64,000 nt of DNA from Oscarella lobularis (GCF_947507565.1 NC_089191.1:744001-808000); one strand, 5' to 3'; numbered from the stretch's first letter, positions 11,901 through 25,330 are shown. Numbers and translations: made by a program. Notes: generated by a model from the sequence alone, not told the origin.

Positions 11901-14900
11901 GTCTCTAAGAATCAAAGATTAGGACCTCAATTTATTATTTAGTCTCTAAGAATCAAAGATTAGGCCCTCAATTTATTATTTAGTCTGTAAGAATCAAAGA
12001 TTAGGTCCTCAATTTATTATTTAGGCCCTGAGAATCAAAGATTGGGCCCTCAATTTATTGTTTAGGCTCTAACAATTAAAGACTAGGCCCTCAATTTATT
12101 ATTTAGGATCTAATAATCAAAGATTATGCCCTCAATTTATTATTTAGGCCCTAAGAATCAAAGATTAGGCCCTCAATTTATTATTTAGGCTCTAAGAATC
12201 AAAGATTATGCCCTCAATTTATTATTTACGCTCTAAGAATCAAAGGTTAAGCCCTCAATTTAATATTTGAGCTCTAAGAATCAAAGATTAGGCCCTCAAT
12301 TTATTATTTAGGCCCTAAGAATCTAAGATTAGGCCCTCAATTTATTATTTAGTCTCTAAGAATCAAAGATTAGGCCCTCAATTTATTATTTAGTCTGTAA
12401 GAATCAAAGATTAGGCCCTCAATTTATTATTCACGCTCTAAGAATCAAAGATTAGGCCCTCAATTTATTATTTAGGATCTTAGAATAAAAGATTAGGCTT
12501 TCAATTTAATATTTAGGTCCTAAGAGTCAAAGATTAGGCCCTCAATTTATTATTTAGGCTTTAGGAATCAAAGATTAGGCCCTCAATTTATTATTTAGGC
12601 TCTTAGAATCAAAGATTAGGCCCTCAATTTATTATTTAGGCTCTAAGAATCAAAGATTAGGCCCTCAATTTATTATTTAGGATCTTAGAATAAAAGATTA
12701 GGCTTTCAATTTAATATTTAGGTCCTAAGAATCAAAGATTAGGCCCTCAATTTATTATTTAGGCTGTAAGAATCAAAGATTAGGCCCTCAATTTATTATT
12801 TACGCTCTAAGAATCAAAGGTCAAGCCCTCAATTTAATATTTGAGCTCTAAGAATCAAAGATTAGGCCCTCAATTTATTATTTAGGCCCTAAGAATCTAA
12901 GATTAGGCCCTCAATTTATTATTTAGTCTCTAAGAATCAAAGATTAGGCCCTCAATTTATTATTTAGTCTGTAAGAATCAAAGATTAGGTCCTCAATTTA
13001 TTATTTAGGCCCTGAGAATCAAAGATTGGGCCCTCAATTTATTGTTTATGCTCTAACAATTAAAGACTAGGCCCTCAATTTATTATTTATGATCTAATAA
13101 TCAAAGATTATGCCCTCAATTTATTATTTAGGCCTTAAGAATCAAAGATTAGGCCCTCAATTTATTATTTAGGCTGTAAGAATCAAAGATTAGGCCATCA
13201 ATTTATTATTTACGCTCTAAGAATCAAAAGTTAAGTCCTCAATTTAATATTTGAGCTCTAAGAATCAAAGATTAGGCCCTCAATTTATTATTTAGGCCCT
13301 AAGAATCTAAGATTAGACCCTCAATTTATTATTTAGTCTCTAAGAATCAAAGATTAGGCCCTCAATTTATTATTCACGCTCTAAGAATCAAAGATTAGGC
13401 CCTCAATTTATTATTTAGGATCTTAGAATAAAAGATTAGGCTTTCAATTTAATATTTAGGTCCTAAGAGTCAAAGATTAGGCCCTCAATTTATTATTTAG
13501 GCTTTAGGAATCAAAGATTAGGCCCTCAATTTATTATTTAGGCTCTTAGAATCAAAGATTAGGCCCTCAATTTATTATTTAGGCTCTAAGAATCAAAGAT
13601 TAGGCCCTCAATTTATTATTTAGGATCTTAGAATAAAAGATTAGGCTTTCAATTTAATATTTAGGTCCTAAGAATCAAAGATTAGGCCCTCAATTTATTA
13701 TTTAGGCTGTAAGAATCAAAGATTAGGCCCTCAATTTATTATTTACGCTCTAAGAATCAAAGGTCAAGCCCTCAATTTAATATTTGAGCTCTAAGAATCA
13801 AAGATTAGGCCCTCAATTTATTATTTAGGCCCTAAGAATCTAAGATTAGGCCCTCAATTTATTATTTAGTCTCTAAGAATCAAAGATTAGGCCCTCAATT
13901 TATTATTTAGTCTGTAAGAATCAAAGATTAGGTCCTCAATTTATTATTTAGGCCCTGAGAATCAAAGATTGGGCCCTCAATTTATTGTTTATGCTCTAAC
14001 AATTAAAGACTAGGCCCTCAATTTATTATTTATGATCTAATAATCAAAGATTATGCCCTCAATTTATTATTTAGGCCTTAAGAATCAAAGATTAGGCCCT
14101 CAATTTATTATTTAGGCTGTAAGAATCAAAGATTAGGCCATCAATTTATTATTTACGCTCTAAGAATCAAAAGTTAAGTCCTCAATTTAATATTTGAGCT
14201 CTAAGAATCAAAGATTAGGCCCTCAATTTATTATTTAGGCCCTAAGAATCTAAGATTAGACCCTCAATTTATTATTTAGTCTCTAAGAATCAAAGATTAG
14301 GCCCTCAATTTATTATTTAGTCTGTAAGAATCAAAGATTAGGCCCTCAATTTATTATTTACGCTCTAAGAATCAAAGATTAGGCCCTCAATTTATTATTT
14401 AGGATCTTAGAATAAAAGATTAGGCTTTCAATTTAATATTTAGGTCCTAAGAATCAAAGATTAGGCCCTCAATTTATTATTTAGGCTGTAGGAATCAAAG
14501 ATTTTGCCCTCAATTTATTATTTAGGCTCTTAGAATCAAAGATTAGGCCCTCAATTTATTATTTAGGCTCTAAGAATCAAAGATTAGGCCCTGAATTTAT
14601 CATTTACGCTCTAAGAATCAAAGGTTAAGCCCTCAATTTAATATTTGAGCTCTAAGAATCAAAGATTAGGCCCTCAATTTATTATTTAGGCCCTAAGAAT
14701 CAAATATTAGGTCCTCAATTTATTATTTAGGCTCTAAGAATCAAAGATTATGCCTTCAATTTATTATTTAGGCTCTAAGAATCAAAGATTAGGCCCTCAA
14801 TTTATTATTTTGGATCTTAGAATAAAAGATTAGGCTTTCAATTTAATATTTAGGTCCTAAGAATCAAAGATTAGGCCCTCAATTTATTATTTAGGCTGTA

Positions 14901-17900
14901 AGAATCAAAGATTATGCCCTCAATTTATTATTTACGCTCTAAGAATCAAAGGTTAAGCCCTCAATTTAATATTTGAGCTCTAAGAATCAAAGACCAAGCC
15001 CTCAATTTATTATTTAGGCCCTAAGAATCTAAGATTAGGCCCTCAATTTATTATTTAGTCTCTAAGAATCAAAGATTAGGCCCTCAATTTATTATTTAGT
15101 CTGTAAGAATCAAAGATTAGGTCCTCAATTTATTATTTAGGCCCTGAGAATCAAAGATTGGGCCCTCAATTTATTGTTTAGGCTCTAACAATTAAAGACT
15201 AGTCCCTCAATTTATTATTTAGGATCTAATAATCAAAGATTATGCCCTCAATTTATTATTTAGGCCCTAAGAATCAAAGATTAGGCCCTCAATTTATTAT
15301 TTAGGCTGTAAGAATCAAAGATTAGGCCCTCAATTTATTATTTACGCTCTAAGAATCAAAGGTTAAGCCCTCAATTTAATATTTGAGCTCTAAGAATCAA
15401 AGACTAAGCCCTCAATTTATTATTTAGGCCCTAAGAATCTAAGATTAGGCCCTCAATTTATTATTTAGTCTCTAAGAATCAAAGATTAGGCCCTCAATTT
15501 ATTATTTAGTCTGTAAGAATCAAAGATTAGGTCCTCAATTTATTATTTAGGCCCTGAGAATCAAAGATTGGGCCCTCAATTTATTGTTTAGGCTCTAACA
15601 ATTAAAGACTAGTCCCTCAATTTATTATTTAGGATCTAATAATCAAAGATTATGCCCTCAATTTATTATTTAGGCCCTAAGAATCAAAGATTAGGCCCTC
15701 AATTTATTATTTAGGCTGTAAGAATCAAATATTAGGCCCTCAATTTATTTTTTACGCTCTAAGAATCAAAGGTTAAGCCCTCAATTTAATATTTGAGCTC
15801 TGAGAATCAAAGATTAGGCCCTCAATTTATTATTTAGGCCCTAAGAATCTAAGATTAGGCCCTCAATTTATTATTTAGTCTCTAAGAATCAAAATTATGC
15901 CCTCAATTTATTATTTAGGCTCTTAGAATCAAAGATTAGGCCCTCAATTTATTATTTAGACTCTAAGAATGAAAGATTAGGCCCTCAATTTATTATTTAG
16001 GTTCTTAGAATAAAAGATTAGGCTTTCAATTTAATATTTAGGTCCTAAGAATCAAAGTTTAAGCCCTCAATTTATTATTTAGGCTGTAAGAATCAAAGAT
16101 TAGGCCCTCAATTTATTATTTAGGTCCTAAGAATGAAAGGTTAGGCCCTCAATTTATTATTTAGGCTCTTAGAATAAAAGATTAGACCCTCAAATTATTA
16201 TTTAGGCCCTGAGAATCAAAGATTAGGCCCTCAATTTATTATTTAGGCTCTTAGAATCAAAGATTAGGCCCTCAATTTCTTATTTAGGCTCTAAGAATCA
16301 AAGATTAGGCCCTCAATTTATTATTTAGGATCTTAGAATAAAAGATTAGGCTTTCAATTTAATATTTAGGTCCTAAGAATCAAAGATTAGGCCCTCAATT
16401 TATTATTTAGGCTGTAAGAATCAAAGATTATGCCCTCAATTTATTATTTACGCTCTAAGAATCAAAGGTTAAGCCCTCAATTTAATATTTGAGCTCTAAG
16501 AATCAAAGACTAAGCCCTCAATTTATTATTTAGGCACTAAGAATCTAAGATTAGGCCCTCAATTTATTATTTAGTCACTAAGAATCAAAGATTAGGCCCT
16601 CAATTTATTATTTAGTCTGTAAGAATCAAAGATTAGGTCCTCAATTTATTATTTAGGCCCTGAGAATCAAAGATTGGGCCCTCAATTTATTGTTTAGGCT
16701 CTAACAATTAAAGACTAGGCCCTCAATTTATTATTTGGGATCTAATAATCAAAGATTATGCCCTCAATTTATTATTTAGGCCCTAAGAATCAAAGATTAG
16801 GCCCTCAATTTATTATTTAGGCTGTAAGAATCAAATATTAGGCCCTCAATTTAGTTTTTACGCTCTAAGAATCAAAGGTTAAGCCCTCAATTTAATATTT
16901 GAGCTCTGAGAATCAAAGATTAGGCCCTCAATTTATTATTTAGGCCCTAAGAATCTAAGATTAGGCCCTCAATTTATTATTTAGTCTCTAAGAATCAAAG
17001 ATTAGGCCCTCAATTTATTATTTAGTCTGTAAGAATCAAAGATTAGGCCCTCAATTTATTATTTACGCTCTAAGAATCAAAGATTAGGCCCTCAATTTAT
17101 TATTTAGGATCTTAGAATAAAAGATTAGGCTTTCAATTTAATATTTAGGTCCTAAGAATCAAAGATTAGGCCCTCAATTTATTATTTAGGCTGTAGGAAT
17201 CAAAGATTTTGCCCTCAATTTATTATTTAGGCTCTTAGAATCAAAGATTAGGCCCTCAATTTATTATTTAGGCTCTAAGAATCAAAGATTAGGCCCTCAA
17301 TTTATTATTTAGGATCTTAGAATAAAAGATTAGGCTTTCAATTTAATATTTATGTCCTAAGAATCAAAGATTAGGCCCTCAATTTATTATTTAGGCTGTA
17401 AGAATCAAAGATTAGGCCCTCAATTTATTATTTACGCTCTAAGAATCAAAGGTTAAGCCCTCAATTTAATATTTGAGCTCTAAGAATCAAAGATTAGGCC
17501 CTCAATTTATTATTTAAGCCCTAAGAATCTAAGATTAGGCCCTCAATTTATTATTTAGTCTCTAAGAATCAAAGATTAGGCCCTCAATTTATTATTTAGG
17601 CTCTTAGAATAAAAGATTAGACACTCAAAGTATTATTTAGACTCTGAGAATCAAAATTTGGCCATCAATTTAATATTTAGGCTCTAAAAATCAAAGATTA
17701 GGCCCTCAATTTATTATTTAGGATCTTAGAATAAAGATTAGGCTTTCAATTTAATATTTAGGTCCTCAGAATCAAAGATTATGCCCTAAATTTATTATTT
17801 AGGCTGTAAGATTCAAAGATTAGGCCCTCAATTTATTATTTAGGCTCGAAGAATCAAAGATTAGGTCCTCAATTTATTATTTAGGCTCTAAGAATCAAAG

Positions 17901-20900
17901 ATTAGGCCCTCAATTTATTATTTAAGCTCTAAGAATCAAAGATTAGGCCCTCAAATTATTATTTAGGCTCAGAGAATCAAAATTAGGCCCTCAATTTTTT
18001 ATTTAGGCTCTTAGAATCAAAGATTAGGCCCTCAATTTATTATTTAGGGTATAAGAATCAAAGATTAGGCCCTCAATTTATTATTTACGCTCTAAGAATC
18101 AAAGATTAGGCCCTCAATTTATTGCTTAGGCCCTAAGAATCAAAGATTAAGTCCTCAATTTATTATTTAGGCTCTAAGAATCAAAGATTAGGCCCTCAAT
18201 TTATTATTTAGGTCCTAAGAATCAAAGGTTAGGCCCTCAATTTATTATATAGGCTCTTAGAATAAAAGATTAGACCCTCAAATTATTATTTAGGCCCTGA
18301 GAATCAAAATTATGCCCTCAATTTATTATTTAGGCTTTTAGAATCAAAGATTAGGCCCTCAATTTATTATTTAGGCTCTAAGAATCAAAGATTAGGCCCT
18401 CAATTTATTATTTAGGATCTTAGAATAAAAGATTAGGCTTTCAATTTAATATTTAGGTCCTAAGAATCAAAGATTAGGCCCTCAATTTATTATTTAGGCT
18501 GTAAGAATCAAAGATTAGGCCCTCAATTTATTATTTACGCTCTAAGAATCAAAGGTTAAGCCCTCAATTTAATATTTGAGCTCTAAGAATCAAAGATTAG
18601 GCCGTCAATTTATTATTTAAGCCCTAAGAATCTAAGATTAGGACCTCAATTTATTATTTAGTCTCTAAGAATCAAAGATTAGGACCTCAATTTATTATTT
18701 AGTCTCTAAGAATCAAAGATTAGGACCTCAATTTATTATTTAGTCTCTAAGAATCAAAGATTAGGCCCTCAATTTATTATTTAGTCTGTAAGAATCAAAG
18801 ATTAGGTCCTCAATTTATTATTTAGGCCCTTAGAATCAAAGATTGGGCCCTCAATTTATTGTTTAGGCTCTAACAATTAAAGACTAGGCCCTCAATTTAT
18901 TATTTAGGATCTAATAATCAAAGATTATGCCCTCAATTTATTATTTAGGCCCTAAGAATCAAAGATTAGGCCCTCAATTTATTATTTAGGCTCTAAGAAT
19001 CAAAGATTATGCCCTCAATTTATTATTTACGCTCTAAGAATCAAAGGTTAAGCCCTCAATTTAATATTTGAGCTCTAAGAATCAAAGATTAGGCCCTCAA
19101 TTTATTATTTAGGCCCTAAGAATCTAAGATTAGGCCCTCAATTTATTATTTAGTCTCTAAGAATCAAAGATTAGGCCCTCAATTTATTATTTAGTCTGTA
19201 AGAATCAAAGATTAGGCCCTCAATTTATTATTCACGCTCTAAGAATCAAAGATTAGGCCCTCAATTTATTATTTAGGATCTTAGAATAAAAGATTAGGCT
19301 TTCAATTTAATATTTAGGTCCTAAGAATCAAAGATTAGGCCCTCAATTTATTATTTAGGCTTTAGGAATCAAAGATTAGGCCCTGAATTTATTATTTAGG
19401 CTCTTAGAATCAAAGATTAGGCCCTCAATTTATTATTTAGGCTCTAAGAATCAAAGATTAGGCCCTCAATTTATTATTTAGTCTCTAAGAATCAAAGATT
19501 AGGACCTCAATTTATTATTTAGTCTCTAAGAATCAAAGATTAGGACCTCAATTTATTATTTAGTCTCTAAGAATCAAAGATTAGGCCCTCAATTTATTAT
19601 TTAGTCTGTAAGAATCAAAGATTAGGTCCTCAATTTATTATTTAGGCCCTGAGAATCAAAGATTGGGCCCTCAATTTATTGTTTAGGCTCTAACAATTAA
19701 AGACTAGGCCCTCAATTTATTATTTAGGATCTAATAATCAAAGATTATGCCCTCAATTTATTATTTAGGCCCTAAGAATCAAAGATTAGGCCCTCAATTT
19801 ATTATTTAGGCTCTAAGAATCAAAGATTATGCCCTCAATTTATTATTTACGCTCTAAGAATCAAAGGTTAAGCCCTCAATTTAATATTTGAGCTCTAAGA
19901 ATCAAAGATTAGGCCCTCAATTTATTATTTAGGCCCTAAGAATCTAAGATTAGGCCCTCAATTTATTATTTAGTCTCTAAGAATCAAAGATTAGGCCCTC
20001 AATTTATTATTTAGTCTGTAAGAATCAAAGATTAGGCCCTCAATTTATTATTCACGCTCTAAGAATCAAAGATTAGGCCCTCAATTTATTATTTAGGATC
20101 TTAGAATAAAAGATTAGGCTTTCAATTTAATATTTAGGTCCTAAGAATCAAAGATTAGGCCCTCAATTTATTATTTAGGCTTTAGGAATCAAAGATTAGG
20201 CCCTCAATTTATTATTTAGGCTCTTAGAATCAAAGATTAGGCCCTCAATTTATTATTTAGGCTCTAAGAATCAAAGATTAGGCCCTCAATTTATTATTTA
20301 GGATCTTAGAATAAAAGATTAGGCTTTCAATTTAATATTTAGGTCCTAAGAATCAAAGATTAGGCCCTCAATTTATTATTTAGGCTGTAAGAATCAAAGA
20401 TTAGGCCCTCAATTTATTATTTACGCTCTAAGAATCAAAGGTCAAGCCCTCAATTTAATATTTGAGCTCTAAGAATCAAAGATTAGGCCCTCAATTTATT
20501 ATTTAGGCCCTAAGAATCTAAGATTAGGCCCTCAATTTATTATTTAGTCTCTAAGAATCAACGATTAGGCCCTCAATTTATTATTTAGTCTGTAAGAATC
20601 AAAGATTAGGTCCTCAATTTATTATTTAGGCCCTGAGAATCAAAGATTGGGCCCTCAATATATTGTTTAGGCTCTAACAATTAAAGACTAGGCCCTCAAT
20701 TTATTATTTATGATCTAATAATCAAAGATTATGCCCTCAATTTATTATTTAGGCCTTAAGAATCAAAGATTAGGCCCTCAATTTATTATTTAGGCTGTAA
20801 GAATCAAAGATTAGGCTATCAATTTATTATTTACGCTCTAAGAATCAAAAGTTAAGCCCTCAATTTAATATTTGAGCTCTAAGAATCAAAGATTAGGCCC

Positions 20901-22775
20901 TCAATTTCTTATTTAGGCCCTAAGAATCTAAGATTAGACCCTCAATTTATTATTTAGTCTCTAAGAATCAAAGATTAGGCCCTCAATTTATTATTTACGC
21001 TCTAAGAATCAAAGATTAGGCCCTCAATTTATTATTTAGGCTCTAAGAATAAAAGATTAGGCTTTCAATTTAATATTTAGGTCCTAAGAATCAAAGATTA
21101 GGCCCTCAATTTATTATTTAGGCTGTAGGAATCAAAGATTAGGCCCTCAATTTATTATTTAGGCTCTTAGAATCAAAGATTAGGCCCTCAATTTATTATT
21201 TAGGCTCTAAGAATCAAAGATTAGGCCCTCAATTTATTATTTAGGATCTTAGAATAAAAGATTAGGCTTTCAATTTAATATTTAGGTCCTAAGAATCAAA
21301 GATTAGGCCCTCAATTTATTATTTAGGCTGTAAGAATCAAAGATTAGGCCCTCAATTTATTATTTACGCTCTAAGAATCAAAGGTCAAGCCCTCAATTTA
21401 ATATTTGAGCTCTAAGAATCAAAGATTAGGCCCTCAATTTATTATTTAGGCCCTAAGAATCTAAGATTAGGCCCTCAATTTATTATTTAGTCTCTTAGAA
21501 TCAAAGATTAGGCCCTCAATTTATTTTTTAGTCTGTAAGAATCAAAGATTAGGTCCTCAATTTATTATTTAGGCCCTGAGAATCAAAGATTGGGCCCTCA
21601 ATTTATTGTTTAGGCTCTAACAATTAAAGACTAGGCCCTCAATTTATTATTTAGGATCTAATAATCAAAGATTATGCCCTCAATTTATTATTTAGGCCCT
21701 AAGAATCAAAGATTAGGCCCTCATTTTATTATTTAGGCTCTTAGAATGAAAGATTAGGCCCTCAATTCATTATTTAGTCTTTAAGAATCAAAGATTATGC
21801 CTTCAATTTATTATTTAGGCTCTAAGAATCAAAGATTAGGCCCTCAATTTATTATTTAGGATCTGAGAATAAAAGATTAGGCTTTCAATTTAATATTTAG
21901 GTCCTAAGAATCTAAGATTAGGCCCTCAATTTATTATTTAGTCTCTAAGAATCAAAAATTAGGCCCTCAATTTATTATTTAGGCCTTAAGAATCAAAGAT
22001 TAGGTCCTCAATTTATTATTTAGGCGCTAAGAATCAAAGATTAGGCCCTCATTTTATTATTTAAGCTCTAAGAATCAAAGATTAGGCCCTCATTTTATTA
22101 TTTAGGCTCTAATAATCAAAGATTAGGCCTTCAATTTATTATTTAGGCCCTAAGAATCAAATATTAGGTCCTCAATTTATTTTTTAGGCTCTAAGAATCA
22201 AAGATTAGGCCCTCAATTTATTATTTAAGCTCTACGAATCAAAGATTAGGCCCTCATTTTATTATTTAGGCTCTTAGAATAAAAGATTAGGCCCTCAAAT
22301 TATTTTGTAGGCTCTGAGAATCAAAGATTAGGCCCTCAATTTATTATTTAGGCTCTTAGAATAAAAGATTAGGGTTTCAATTTAATATTTAGGTCCTAAG
22401 AATCATAGATTAGGCCCTCAATTTATTATTTAGGCTGTAAGAATCAAAGATTAGGCCCTCAATTTATTATTTACGCTCTAAGAATCAAAGATTAGGCCCT
22501 CAATTTATTGCTTAGGCCCTAAGAATCAAAGATTAGGTCCTCAATTTATTATTTAGGCGCTAAGAATCAAAGATTAGGCCCTCAATTTATTATTTAGGCT
22601 CTTAGAATTAAAGATTAGGCCTTCAATTTAATATTTAGGCCTTCAATTTAATATTTAGGCCCTAAGAATTAAAGATTAGGCCCTTAATTTAATATATAGG
22701 CCCTTAGAATTAAATATTAGGCCTTCAATTTAGGTCCTAAGAATTAAACATTAGGCCCTGAATTTAATATTTAGG
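2905..22775. repeat. 19.9 kb minisatellite of a 41-bp AT-rich unit, inside an SYCP2-like intron
   Basis: About 480 tandem copies of a 41-bp unit that opens ATTAGGCCCTCAATTTATT and ends TAAGAATCAAAG. Copies differ at a few fixed sites: TTAGGCTCT, TTAGGCTGT, TTACGCTCT, TTAGGATCTTAGAATAAAA, and a TTTGAGCTCT form that follows GGTTAAGCC. These variants recur in a set order, so the array has higher-order structure. The unit carries two TTAGGC-type halves about 20 bp apart, and degenerate half-units are visible at the right edge (22620-22775). The array fills the intron between exons ending at 2891 and starting at 22926, both in phase 0, so it sits within a transcribed gene. The intron tail 22776-22925 is unique and AT-rich with no feature I can name. 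No coding content is seen. Confidence 0.97.
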
Positions 22776-22925
22776 TAGAGCACACACAGTACTGTACCGA
22801 TATTTTCTAGTCAATAAGAGACGGAACGTTTCACGATACGTATCAGTCAACATCAGGGGATAGCGTAAGCGGACGACGATACGACTTCAATTAATCATTC
22901 AATAAATTTATTGGTTTTCGGTCAG

Positions 22926-23411
22926 GGCACAGCATTAGGCTTTGATTCCGACGTGGAGAAGGAACACCGTTCAGGGAAGCAGGTGCTCTCATATGTCTAG
23001 GGGTTTGTATCCCTAACCCTCCTAACGTTTTTCTATTAGATTCCCGAGATGTCTCAGTCTGTCAACGAGCTGTGCGGCGCGATTGAGAAGCTTTCTTTGC
23101 GCCACAGATCTGTCTTGAATCAGTTGCAGGATCTCGAATGTTCCAAGATAGGTCGAGATTTTTTGGAGGAAGTGATTGCCCATCAGAAGAAAAGGCAAGT
23201 CGAAAATGACAGACTTTCGAATGACAGTAAAAGGTGTTGGTTTAGCACGGAAATATTGGACACTATGGCTGACATGGCGCTGGATGGAATCGACAATGAG
23301 GTACAGTACGTTTTCTGCAACGTGACGGAATCAAATCTTTGACTCGTTTTGCAGCTCGTTGCCGATGTGCTGCAATTGCTGTATCAGGGAAGCACAGACG
23401 CAGAAGCGTGA
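22926..23411 (+). CDS. SYCP2: SYCP2-like protein, exons 17-19 (C-terminal coiled-coil region and stop)
   Basis: Three exons lie downstream of the 20-kb array: 22926-22982 (GTALGFDSDVEKEHRSGKQ), 23040-23300 and 23355-23411, ending LLYQGSTDAEA then TGA. All are phase 0 and continue directly from the exon ending at 2891. The middle exon (87 codons) is helical and heptad-like (NELCGAIEKLSLRHRSVLNQ, then LECSKIGRDFLEEVIAHQKK), matching the expected C-terminal coiled coil of SYCP2, which contacts SYCP3 in vertebrates. Introns are 57 and 54 bp. No canonical AATAAA signal is evident just after the stop. Assignment to the upstream gene rests on phase, strand and domain order. An RNA read across the array would prove it. 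Confidence 0.68.
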
Positions 23412-24209
23412 GACGGCAGACCGATGTTTACTTCTTAGTTGTTGTGTTCACACTGAATATGACATTGTTATCTCTTATCAGTACCAAGTACACATGCATG
23501 ATTGCTATTTTGTGTCAGAAGTCATATCGATAATGAGCAACGTAGATACCTTTTGTCCGCGCCACCTAGAAGAATTCGACGTTCTTTTTTGCGTACTGTA
23601 GGGTGCCGTGCTACGACGCTGTCGAAACGGTTCGGCCAAACGAATGTCTTGGACGATGGCTCGGGCTTTAAATATAGAATGGCTTTCTGTTCTGAAAAGA
23701 TCGAGCCGTCAAATCCTATAGTAAATAAGATTGAAGCATGAGAGGTTATTTGATTTGATTGATTTTAGATCTGAACGAGGGTCCAATATTTTTAGTTGTC
23801 CCAAGTGAAACCAGACGTCTGTAGAACGGTGTGGAATTCGACTCGGTGGCCACATTTGGTTCGCAGCTACTCGATTTTTTGCGCATCATAACCGGTACTG
23901 TGGACCGTGTCCTGTTTGCGTCATCAGAAAGGAAGATTTTCGTGGTTCTGTTTTCCGAGTCGTTCCGTCGCAGAAATGCAAGGATCAACTTGCCGGTAAT
24001 CGATTGTTTTCTCTTTTTTCGGTCAGGGTATGTTTTGTTTAGGTAGTGGCAGCTATTGACGCAAATATTGGACGAACCGCGTTTATTTGCCTTCCTAATT
24101 TATTGTCGCGTTTCTCCTTCCCCTTTTGAGCGTTGAGTTTAGTCTACTTGCATGAATTTGTTCATTCGCGTTGGCGCGTGCGCTTCCAGTCCCAGACTAA
24201 TTCCCGAAA
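23412..24209. other. Spacer between SYCP2-like and ALDH6A1, with possible unidentified exons
   Basis: About 800 bp follow the SYCP2-like stop. It should hold that gene's 3' UTR and the ALDH6A1 promoter. Two moderately long open stretches on the plus strand could be exons: about 23604-23731 (contains FGQTNVLDDGSGFKYRMAF) and about 23827-23997 (contains VEFDSVATFGSQLLDFLRI, flanked by TAG at 23824-23826 and a GTAATC donor-like site at 23998). I recognise no family in either, and they do not join in phase in a way I can defend. They may be chance open frames. Confidence 0.3.
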
Positions 24210-25330
24210 ATGCTCGTACGAATGCTTGCAAGCCGTCGGTAGGCAAAAGAGCTATTTAATTGGCTCAGTATGCAACAGTTCCGTAGATGTTTCGTGCCAC
24301 TGCGTCGATCCGATCGACGATTCGGCTCAGCGTAAGTACGGCGTCACTTTTCGCACGCGCCAATCGATTCGTTGTGTACTAGAGCACGACGAAACTCTTT
24401 ATCAACGGTCAATTCGTCGACTCGAAGACGAACGAATGGATCGACTTGCACAATCCGGTATAAAACATGCAGAATCCCATATAGGGGCCTCAGTCTGATT
24501 TCTTCCAAGGCAACGAACGAAGTGGTTACTCGAGTGCCGTGTGCAACTCGCGAAGAAATGAACAGCGCGCAGTCGACGCGGCAGCGAGCGCCTTCGAGTC
24601 GTGGAAAGACATCTCGATTCTTTCGAGACAACAGATCATGTTCAAACTTCAGCACATCATCAGTAAGAGCTTTAGTACGCGAAATTTTTAACGTCATAAC
24701 CGAAGATATTTTTTAGGGAAAATTGGCCAAAGTGATCACTCTCGAACAGGGAAAGTCTCTCGCCGATGCCGAGGGGGACGTTTTGAGAGGACTTCGTGAG
24801 TTTGCTACTGTATGTGGCTGAGCATTCTGATGTCGTATGCACTTTTTTCAGAGGTTGTTGAACATGCCTGCTCTCTTACGTCTCTCCAACTCGGCGAAAC
24901 CCTGCCATCGATCTCAAGAGACATGGACACAATTTCATATCGAGTTCCCTTGGAGTTTGCTCAGGAATTACGCCGTAAAGCCAACTACTACAGAGTAGAG
25001 ATTTTTTAAAATTTATTAATTTCTTACTTTAGATTCAATTTTCCCGCCATGATTCCTTTGTGGATGTACCCGCTGGCTTTGGTCTGCGGCAACACGTTCG
25101 TCCTGAAGCCGTCCGAGCGCGATCCGGGTGCTACGATGTTGCTATGTGAAATGGCTCACGATGCCGGCGTGCCAAAAGGAGTCCTCAACGTCATACACGG
25201 AACCAGAGATGGTAGGGCACGGACTGTTGTCATTGGCTGGTTTTTGACGTCTTGTTTTGACTCAGCTGTCAATTTTATTCTCAACGATCCGACCATTTGT
25301 GCTGTGTCATTTGTTGGATCGGATGTGACT
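24210..25330 (+). CDS. ALDH6A1: Methylmalonate-semialdehyde dehydrogenase, mitochondrial: first eight exons only, with apparent frameshifts
   Basis: Exons: 24210-24238, 24269-24331, 24385-24457, 24510-24662, 24717-24795, 24852-24974, 25033-25211 and 25266-25330. The first two encode an arginine-rich, acid-free leader ([18 protein letters not shown]...), as expected for matrix import. The rest follows ALDH6A1 closely: [60 protein letters not shown], then [16 protein letters not shown]. The enzyme oxidises malonate and methylmalonate semialdehydes to acetyl- and propionyl-CoA in valine and thymine breakdown. Only the first half (NAD-binding region) is here. The exons carrying the catalytic cysteine and the C-terminus are not found before 59 kb. 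Two single-base losses break the frame: near 24568, before [16 protein letters not shown], and near 24952, where GVCSGITP is recovered one frame over. The 24662/24717 junction is also one base out of phase once the first loss is corrected. Sequencing error or decay are both possible. Confidence 0.85.

Noticed and set aside
2905-22775. Chromosome-end telomere because of TTAGGC motifs
   Set aside because: Unit is 41 bp, only part resembles a telomere hexamer, and the array is flanked by exons of one gene.
23746-23988. 80-codon minus-strand frame between SYCP2-like and ALDH6A1
   Set aside because: No family resemblance and no splice or start support; the plus strand is equally open there.
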